From Paragordius varius (taxonomy: Eukaryota > Nematomorpha), in the NCBI GenBank assembly GCA_964247055.1, contig OZ176054.1, positions 8,618,001 through 8,682,000 of the forward strand: 64,000 bases of DNA, given 5' to 3'. The notes under the pieces are model-generated. The model made no database searches. It was not told the DNA's origin and worked only from the letters and a program-made list of their open reading frames with translations. Made by a program: the position numbers and the translations under genes. This document shows positions 1-11,400 of the stretch, one piece after another (positions within the stretch are counted from its first letter, which is position 1; each line of letters opens with the position of its first letter).

Positions 1-3000
1 TAATCAACTTCAATCTAATATAGAAGAAAATTGCCAACCAACGGAGATGATTTCAGGCATAGTTGATGGGCAAGAGATCTCTGAAATGCCTGAAAATATT
101 ATGCCTGCGGAAAAAATACTTAAAAAATCCACAACAACGAATATTAGCGCAAAAGCTAAGTCCCAGCTTAACAAATACACTTATTCTGTTAAGAAGGGTG
201 CCATGGACACAATTGACTCTAAAAAAATTGTTCAAAGTCCCGAATATATTTTGTCACCAACACAAAAGGTTTTGTAAAACATATTTTAATAAATATATAT
301 AAACCAAGAGCAATTACCATTTCTAATATTTTAGTATGACTTAATTTGCAATACTATTTGATATTGTGCATACTTTTTAATTTAAATAACTTTATCTTTT
401 AGAAAGTTCCAAAGATTAAACGACCTCAACTTCATTTAATTTCCCCCATGGCTGATAGTTTATTTTATGAAGAATTGGTGAATGATGCTCTGAGCATAAA
501 GGATTGGCAAACTATTAATCCCTGGCAATACAGATTAGGTGTCATATTTTTATTAATTACGTTTTAAAATTTTAATGTAAGTGGATATTTGATTTGTCTG
601 TTTTAAACTAACAGAGTAGATATTAAATTATAACCAAATAATTAACTTTTATCTAAAATACCCAAAACTATAACATTTGCAACTCAAATTCACCCTTAAA
701 CAATCTGAAACCACCCTCGAGCAATTCTAATTTACCCTCGAACGTTTCATATTCATTCTTGAGCAATTCAAATCATCTTAAAAAATATGTTTTTGTATAT
801 TAAAATTTTTTATATTTTTTACATTTTTATAAAATATCTAAAATTAATATGATACTAAAATAACCATAAAGAAATTTTCAAATTAATGATAAGTTATTTT
901 AGCCCGAAAAAACATAATTTATTTTAGGTTGAATTTGAATCGCAAGGGTGAATTTGATTAGTTCAATGGTAATTTAATTGTTCAAGGGTGAATTTGGGTG
1001 ATTTTAATTTAATTTTCAGGGTCATATCTTTATTTAATATACATTTAAGTTGGTTAAGTCTCGCCCGCTGAGTTTTATTTTATGCGTAATGGTTGTATGA
1101 GCACCTATTATTTTACTATTGTTGTGATCTAGTTAAGTAAATCCATAACATTGAACCCAAAATTATCTATAATGAATTTGTGTTTTAAATATGTGCGAGT
1201 ATGTAGCTTTGGCATTTAATTATTGTTATCTGTTACCTTTACTGTTTGAGCACTTTTTGTGGACCCAAATACAAGATTTTCTTGAAATATATTAATTTAT
1301 TCGGTGTGACGGATAGATAAAGGATTTAAATAAAATTATAATGTTCCTTTATGAAAATGCAGAAAGCTGCGCTAAAACAACAATCGGTAATATATATTAC
1401 TTTTGTATCAATATTGGCTTCCATCAGGGCTCACAACGTTAAGTCCGTTACTTTTAAAATTATGGCTTCCAACCGGAACCCAGTTTCTGAGATTTTAGCA
1501 GGAACCGGTTCCTGGGTTAGAATTAACCCGGTCCCGCTTCCTCAGAAACCACCCCGGTTAACCAAAATTTTAGGAAACGCCCCGGTTCCATTTTTAAAAT
1601 CTTAGCAACCAGGCCAGTCTTGGTTTCAATTTTTGACTTTGGTTATGTAACTAAAGACATTTCCACCCAAGGAATATGTTACACACAGATGATTTGATAA
1701 TCACAAAAAAACAGCACACGAAGAAGTCAAAAGCTCATTCCTTCAATGGCACTTCTGTTACCGAAAGTATAGATTATGAACCAATGTACCAAAAACAAAA
1801 GTAATGATTATAGGAGATGAATACATAACTGTAAAATATTCATGCTCTATTTCTCACACCAAGATAACAACAAATGTCATTTTATGCATATCTTGTAAAT
1901 TTAATTCCACAAAAGGTGCTCTAAACATTAAAAGAACACAAGATATTATCTAATAATTTATCAATATCAATTCATAGAATATTTGAAGGAAGAACCATCA
2001 ACCTTTTATGTAATAAGCCCAAAAGATGTTATTGTTGGACGCACTCGAACCGAACAAGATCATATTCGGTGGATGGAGAATCATGGACAACTGGGTGAAG
2101 CTTTTAGAAAATCTCTAGCCTTTTATATTAGTATCGTGAATCAATTAGATATTAAAAGTATGTTTTATAATACAATTTATTGTAAATTGTTTAGTTTAAA
2201 GGATAGATTGTAGGTTTACTCTTCGTCAATTTTTTATTTTGGTAAATTCTCGAGACTTTAATGATTAACATAATTATTTTGAGCAGCCATTTCCGTTTGC
2301 TCTGCCATATATTTTATTTAAGATTTTTTAAATTTTTAAAACTGCGTTAATAGGTTTGACACAAATTAATACTTAATTTTAGGTTCTTTTTGTTTAAAAC
2401 TTAATCATCTTAACACTGAATTCAAATATAGTTTATACATATACATTATCGATTCCCTTTTGCAAAAAATTAAATTTTTTTTAATAAGTTTAAATTATAA
2501 TAAAATCAGGATCGCACTATGATTATATTTTGGCATGTATCATGCCATGATTTTGATTGCACTGAATATCAAAGTGCGACATAAGTAGGCTCTTTATAGC
2601 TCGTGTAAGAAAAAATATATATGATTCATCCTTTATTTTTCTAATGATATTTTGTATTTATTGAATGATTTAAGTAAATCAGATAAATATAAGAGGAGGG
2701 GGGCGGATTGAAAAAAAATATGGGGAAGAATCGCCACACAATATAAAAAATATAGTTGAATTTTTAATTTTAAGTCCGTATCCTTTTTGTTTAATTAAAT
2801 TTAGTACTTTATAGCTTACAACAATATTTTAAATATTATATTTTTTTATAAAAATAGTTAAATACCCATTTTTAATTGATTTTCCATTTTTATCTAAAAG
2901 CTCATCAGTTATTTCAATCAAAAAAAATATTTCAATTTTAACATTGGCTCAATATTTATTTCATACAGCCAATTTTTACAATGTTTAGAGACAAATTATA

Positions 3001-5441
3001 TGACTGAAGATATGTATCAAGGCTTGTCATTAGTGTATGAACTTTTAAAAAAATATGTCGAAAACTTGGTTACAATTGATTCCGAATATGATATGGCAGC
3101 TAGCTTAATAATCTATCCTTATTATCGATACCCGTTTATTATGGACTCGGATGAATTTGATACTAAAAGTAAATTGATACCTTATTATATAATTTTTGCT
3201 TTTGAAAGATCCTAAATGCAAATATATATATCTTTTATTCTTTTCCTGAAATCAAATGTAAATTACGCAACACAAGAAAAACTATAGAAAATACTGAAAA
3301 AATACTAACCGGTCTGACAACTCATAGATGTAGTCACCCGTGGTCATAAACGCAGTCATTATTATAAAAAATGTAAAATATATTTTGTAATTACATATAA
3401 AATCAAGTTAACGTTTAAAATGGTTTAAATTTTAAAAAGAGTTGAAACTGATATTTGATATAATTTGAAATATCACAGTTTTGTTTGTATTAAATTTAAT
3501 TTTTAAACTGGTATTTTCTAAAATTCAATCGAAATGTTTAGCTAGTTATTTTTCTAAGGCGTCACGCCATTAAATACTTTCATGACCGGTTAGTCCTAAC
3601 CAACCCACACTCTTCTACTCTAAAATTATTTAACAAGTTATCTACTTAGTCATATCTTGTGTTTTATAAAGCTGTAAATTAAAATAAGTGATTTTGTCTG
3701 TAGGTAAATTTTAGACAAAAAGTTTGAAAAAATGCCGAGATTGAGAAAAATCTTGATTTAAAATAAAAAAAATTATAAGTTTTGGTCAAAAAGTGTTGAG
3801 TTTGAAAAAATATATATAATAATTAAACTTATTCAGACCTTCCCATATTAACACCAAATTATGAAATGAAGATTAGAGACACTTTAATTGATTTGTGGAT
3901 TTGCGTTATACAATTATACGATCAATCAAAAAAATTGCTTAGTCTTGTATCAATAAACGATAATGGACAAAATCATACAGATACAAGCTCTAACATTTTA
4001 AACATTCCACCAATCAATGCTAATAAAAATGTAAATTAATATTTTATATAAACTATTAATCTATATATTTCATGCTTTAATAGCTAGAGAAGAACCATTA
4101 AATTTAGATCCCTTTTATGTTAAATAAGCGCAATTACCCTCATTTTCCATAATAAAAGTACGATTTAACCCAAAGAGTACATTTTTCAGCCATATTTGCC
4201 TTCATAAAAAGGCTTGAATTAATATTTTGTTTTTGTTTTGTGAAAATTGCTTAAAGTCAACATATAAGATTTTTTGTGCATTTTCAATATCAAATGTTTT
4301 AGACAAAACTGTATATTACGATTGAACTCGATGCAAAATGGTATCATTGTATAATTAAACATTGTATAACTCAAAGTCACCAATCGCAATCAATCAAAGC
4401 GACCAAGGTTTACCTTATCATATTTTGAAATGTTGATATTTATTAAATTTCCTTTTATTAATTATCATTTATACATAATTTAGAATTGTATTAAATCAAA
4501 TTTGAATTTGTTTTAATAATATTAACACTTTTTTACCATATTAACAAAAATACAAATTCATAATATTTCCCTTAAAATATTGCACCAAATTGGTGCAATT
4601 AATGTAATTTTTTTTGAATTAAATATATTTTGCCCCTTTTCTAAAATTATTGAAAATATACATATAATCTTACTTACTTACTTGATACTTGATGGCTTTT
4701 TGACTTCATGTTTGAAAGTTTTCATTTGCGGTCTTATTCCAAAGGTCCTTATCTAGACATTTGGTAATGTCGAGGTTTAGTATTTTTATGTCATTTTTAA
4801 TGTTGTCGCTCCAGGAATGTGTTGGGCGCCCTTTGCTGTTGTTTCCAAAGGGTTGTATGTGCTAAATGGTTTGGAGAGGGTGGTCGGTTTTTCTTCTTTC
4901 AATGTGACACAAGTATTTAAACCTGCTTCTTTGTATAAACTTTTCTATTGTGTCATTTTTGTGTTTAAGATGAATATTGTAGTCAGAACAGCAAGCTTTA
5001 ATTATTTTGTTTTCCGTATTTATCATTTTGTCAAGATTTGTTTTATTTAGGGGCCATGTTTCGGTGGCGTAAGTAAGAGCTGGCCTGTCACCTGCTTTGT
5101 ATATTAGCCATCTATAATTTATTTGCTTTTATTAGATGACCATTAATATTATATTATATCTTTTATCACTTAGGTTTTGAAAGATATTATAACAAAACTA
5201 CCAACCAATCTGTATGATACGGGTTACATTATAGAAACCTTGAAAGATACATTACATTCAAATTCCCAAAACTCTCCCGAACTCCTATTATGTTTGGCCC
5301 TATTGTAACTTTTTTTTGAAATTATTGAAAAACAATACATGTAATCGGAACCGGAATAATTTCTTTTCAGGCCGTTTATAAACCGAAACCAGGGTTCTAA
5401 AAATATTTTTATTAGTATTAATACCATGTTAACAATATTAT

Positions 5442-5482
<41 letters not shown>

Positions 5483-8400
5483 TATTTTTAAAAATTCTTT
5501 AAAAAGGTAGCGCACAATAAAATTTTGTTGTGTTAATATCATTTATATTGAATGTATGCTCATTTAGCTACATCGGTATTCAAAATTCAGTAATATTATG
5601 ATTAAACCCTCCCTATCTGCCAAAAACATTTTATCACTTAAATTTTTTGGACTATAATCTTGTTTTATAAGTCTCAAATCGGATTCACAAACAAAAAATT
5701 TTGGATAGCCGGTAGCAGTTCCGGTTTTAATCCCAGAATAATTTGACTTATATCATATGAATTAGATACATTAACAACAAAGATTATATGGACGCTTTGA
5801 AAATATATGTGGAATGTAATTGTAAGCTTGAAACATTTGGAATTTTAGAGCATGATGCTAAAAACCAAATCTTTTTACTTCAAAAATTGGTGAAAGCTGT
5901 CGAGATAGGAGAACAGTGCTCAATTTATTCGCTGTTTGCCATAGACCCTGAGAGAACTATCGGATTGTTAATCAAAAACAGATTTGATGTAAATGAATAT
6001 TTATACCATTATATATTCTTTAATATCATTTATCTTAAACGCCGTATTATTTGATTTTCGATTTATTATAAATTATTTAATCTAATTTTATTGTAAAATT
6101 AGATTAATATACCTAATTATGTGTTAAGTTGAACGATCGATTTAAATCAGTTAAAGTTTTAGTTGAAATACTGTTTCCAAGTTATTTTAAAGATAAAAAA
6201 ATATTTTAACACAAAGTTAATCAATTGGGATCCATGTTAATTTCTATAAAGCAGCATGATTATTAAGTTTTGTCTCAACTTAAGCTTGCTTTTATTTTTT
6301 ATGTTCTCAATATAGTTTTAAATACTTATCTCAATTATTTTATTTTCTTATTATACGTTAATGTTTTGCTGAAATTATATTAATTTAGTTAAACCTAGAT
6401 GATATCCTTCAATTGCTAGCAAAATATGATATCAAATTGGAGCTACAATATTTACATGCCTTGTTTGAAACAGATAATACATTTGGTAAAAGATATCACG
6501 ATTTGCAAGTAATGTTACCTTTGTATAATACAGATTGAGCTTTACATCAAATATGATACATGGAAATTATTAAGTTTCCTAAAACGCAGTCAACATTATG
6601 ATTTACAAAAGGCTTTGGATTTATGCCTCAAACACAAATTGTACCGTGAATCTATTTATATTTATGGTAATTTCTCAATCGGAAATATTTTAATGTTAAA
6701 ATTTTGGTATTGTTAACACGCCGTAAATGTTTAGCAAATTTATAGAAAAAATATACTATATGTTTTATCCTATAAGTTTTTTGGTTTGATTAGGACATTT
6801 TAAGAAAATATTATAATTTTTATCTATAGTAAAAACTGGTAATACAAAGAAAGCTTTGTATCTCCTGGTTAAAAGTCTTAAAGATGTAAACGGTGCTATA
6901 ACATTTTGTAAAGAACATGATGAAATCGAACTTTGGCAGGAACTGATTCAACTTTCAATCGATAACCCTGGTATATTTTAAGTGATTTTTTTAGTAATAA
7001 GCTTAAACTTAAAGTTTTTTTATTGCAATAAGGTAAATAAATGGTAGATTACATGATCAAATTGTAAATATTTGCTATTAAAGGAATTTTTAAAATGCGT
7101 CAGCTAATGGTATATTCAATTATACATTGCTTTTACAGTAAAATATGTAATTATCTGGACGAATTTTTTAACTAACGGACATAATTTTTTTATAAGAGAC
7201 AGAGTGTTAAAATCAAAAGATTAAAATTTTTAATTGGCGGACAAATTTTTTATTATACGGACAAATTTTTTTTTAACGGACAAATTTTTTTTTATACGGA
7301 CAAATTTTCGATTATACGGACAAATTTTTTTTTATACGGACATAAATCCGAAATATAATAGGGTAAAAGGATCACTTATCTATAACACTGGACAACATTT
7401 CTGCCACTCGAGTTTTTTGCATTTTTTGATATTTAGTATCATTCTAACAGTAAGTCTAAAATAAAATTTATAACTCCTTCTAAGAATTTTGTATAATTTG
7501 ATAGTTTTGATTATGCGCCCTCTTTATCAATATTTTACTAAAAAATGTTTTTATTTGAAAATATACAAGTAATGCCCATTTGTAATATAAAAAAGTAATA
7601 AAAACATTATAAAATATATACTAATAGGTATTACATCGACACTTATTATTGGACACAGATAGCTACAAACGCGCGAAGCGAGAACATTTTTTTAAATATT
7701 ATAATTTTAAAACTGGATGAAAATAGCTCAAACTTTGTTTAGTTGGTGATGAATGTCCAAAAAAGATAACACAAGAAAGTTTTTTTGTGTGAAATATTTT
7801 TTTATTGCTTTTATGTCACTCAAAACAGCCATTTTTCGGTTTTTTGTTTTTTAAAAATTACCATCTCATCAATAATAATTTATTTTCTTTACGAGGCTGA
7901 TTATTTCGAAATTTTAAAGATAAAAACAAAGTTTAAGGTATTTTTGATCTTTTATAGCCATTTACAGTTATAATTATGCATTTTAGTATCCACTAGGTAA
8001 AATATTTATGATAATAATAATAATTTTAAAAAGACAAACCAAAAGCTGTTTCAAACATTTTTTTTAATTTAAATTCTTATATAACGCTATTAATTATATT
8101 AAAATAATTTATATGATTTTCAAAATAGTTTGTCTGCGAAAATTCTTGATTTATATAAGGATTGAAAATTTCGACCTTAAATCCAAATAACTTTTATATC
8201 CGATGATATAAATGACTTTCCACCATTAAGATGCAGTGTTTTGCGCACTTTCGAATGATATAAAATTCATGGCTTCATATCTAAAACTTTTAATTTAAAA
8301 ATTCGAGTTTAATGTTAAATCGGGGCTAAAAATTATCGATAAACTCTAATATTAAAAAAATCTTTAATGCTAGACCAATTCTCTTTTAAGATATACTAAT

Positions 8401-11400
8401 TATGTACTTTAATGAAATAAATTTTAAATTTACAAGAATGGCAGTTAAATAAAGTTAAAATTGTTGTCTAGTGTAATATTGATAAATAATAACCCTATGA
8501 ATTCTAGTCGGTTAAATGTTTACTTTGTATTTTATAAGAAGCTTTAAAATTATAACATAGCATTTGATATTCACCGACTTAAGAATAAACCATTTTTGAT
8601 TTAATATTAACTAATATATTAAATGAATAGGATATAATAAATCTCGTATTTAACTAAGGCACAATATTATTTCATTTGCATTCTATTTGTAAAATTAAGA
8701 AAAACCGTATCATTACTATATTCATTTTAAAGAAACCTCTTTACTATTGAAAAATAATAATTCAATTTTTCATCTTATTTTTACAATGTTTCCATTCTTA
8801 TAATAAGGTTTAATCGAAAATATCAATAGTCTGGGCTTCTACACTGACTGTATTATGTAACATATCAACTCTCTTTATTATATTGTTAGGTGGGACAACT
8901 TTCAATTAACGACATGATGGGACTCTTCTTAATATTAAACATCTACCGTATAAGCTCAATAAGCAGACGAGTAAATACTAATCGTCTGCTTTTAACATCA
9001 ATTATAACTGCAATATAATGTAATAGAGACAATAATTTATTAATATAATATTTATATGAAAATAACATCAAAATAAATCGATGGTAAAAAATTCCATATT
9101 TAAATCTTTCTTATTTTGGGCTCGTAATTTGTGTTTAAATTCATGGAAAATACACTCAATAGGGTTTAATTGAGGTGAATATGGTGGCAAAAAAATTAAA
9201 TTTTCGAATTCTTTATTTCGAGAATAACGATGAATAGGGGCATTATCCAAAATTATATAGGATGTTGAAGGTATTATTCTAAAACATTCCTGTAAAAAAT
9301 GATATATATCATCCCCATTGTATGGGTCAGATTTATATTCATATTTTATCATTCTGTTTATTCCAATCATAGCCAAATAGTTTAATTCAGATGAAGATGG
9401 CGATGACGGTGAGAATGATGGTGAGCGTATAATTGAACGATTTTCTGTGCAATCATCATAAAATTCTAAAGGTGAAATAATATATTACCATAGGTGTGAT
9501 CCATTAATAATTACTATAGGCCGAATAAAGAGTATTAAATATAGATAATGTTAAAGTTTATTAAAATTGATTAAATTAAGATGAAAAGATTATGGATACA
9601 CGTAAAAAAATATTAATTAGTTAATAATTTATCATAAATTAAATTTGATTATATTTAAGATGAAAAGACTATGGGTACAAAAAGAACAAAATTATTAATT
9701 AATAAAATTAATAAATTTCGAAATTTGATATGTGTACTAGGTTTTTTGACAGGCGAGCAATAGATTTATACATATATTTAACGTATACATATTATTGGTA
9801 GTCTATTTACTTTATTTTTTGTTCCCGTTTGGCGATAGTTGCGTATTGATTAAAACATCGAATAGTTAAATTTACATTTTTTTTATCTTACAACCATAAC
9901 TAAATATTTAAATACGGCCAAATTTATTTTATGTTATAAACTACTGTATTATCATAAGACATAAGTCAAATATAAAAATGGAATTAGGTACCGAATATGA
10001 GTTCATTTTAATGAACGCCCCTGTCAAAAAACCTAGTACACATATCAAATTTCGAAATTTATTAATTTTATTAATTAATTATTTTGTTCTTTTTGTACCC
10101 ATAGTCTTTTCATCTTAAATATAATCAAATTTAATTTATGATAAATTATTAACTAATTAATATTTTTTTACGTGTATCCATAATCTTTTCATCTTAATTT
10201 AATCAATTTTAATAAACTTTAACATTATCTATATTTAATACTCTTTATTCGGCCTATAGTAATTATTAATGGATCACACCTATGGTAATATATTATTTCA
10301 CCTTTAGAATTTTATGATGATTGCACAGAAAATCGTTCAATTATACGCTCACCATCATTCTCACCGTCATCGCCATCTTCATCTGAATTAAACTATTTGG
10401 CTATGATTGGAATAAACAGAATGATAAAATATGAATATAAATCTGACCCATACAATGGGGATGATATATATCATTTTTTACAGGAATGTTTTAGAATAAT
10501 ACCTTCAACATCCTATATAATTTTGGATAATGCCCCTATTCATCGTTATTCTCGAAATAAAGAATTCGAAAATTTAATTTTTTTGCCACCATATTCACCT
10601 CAATTAAACCCTATTGAGTGTATTTTCCATGAATTTAAACACAAATTACGAGCCCAAAATAAGAAAGATTTAAATATGGAATTTTTTACCATCGATTTAT
10701 TTTGATGTTATTTTCATATAAATATTATATTAATAAATTATTGTCTCTATTACATTATATTGCAGTTATAATTGATGTTAAAAGCAGACGATTAGTATTT
10801 ACTCGTCTGCTTATTGAGCTTATACGGTAGATGTTTAATATTAAGAAGAGTCCCATCATGTCGTTAATTGAAAGTTGTCCCACCTAACAATATAATAAAG
10901 AGAGTTGATATGTTACATAATACAGTCAGTGTAGAAGCCCAGACTATTGATATTTTCGATTAAACCTTATTATAAGAATGGAAACATTGTAAAAATAAGA
11001 TGAAAAATTGAATTATTATTTTTCAATAGTAAAGAGGTTTCTTTAAAATGAATATAGTAATGATACGGTTTTTCTTAATTTTACAAATAGAATGCAAATG
11101 AAATAATATTGTGCCTTAGTTAAATACGAGATTTATTATATCCTATTCATTTAATATATTAGTTAATATTAAATCAAAAATGGTTTATTCTTAAGTCGGT
11201 GAATATCAAATGCTATGTTATAATTTTAAAGCTTCTTATAAAATACAAAGTAAACATTTAACCGACTAGAATTCATAGGGTTATTATTTATCAATATTAC
11301 ACTAGACAACAATTTTAACTTTATTTAACTGCCATTCTTGTAAATTTAAAATTTATTTCATTAAAGTACATAATTAGTATATCTTAAAAGAGAATTGGTC

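Larger units (their letters stand above)
7136..9751. repeat. Left arm of the giant inverted repeat
   Basis: Pairs with 10020-12626. From about 8283 inward to 9751 I saw no mismatch in the stretches compared. From 7136 to about 8283 there are scattered substitutions and small indels (for example around 8000-8280 against 11500-11780). Confidence 0.85.

Noticed and set aside
7234-7464. 76-codon open frame with repeated DKFFFIRTNF words
   Set aside because: It is a translation of the subterminal tandem repeats of the palindromic element; the mirror frame at 12341-12532 is the same artefact.
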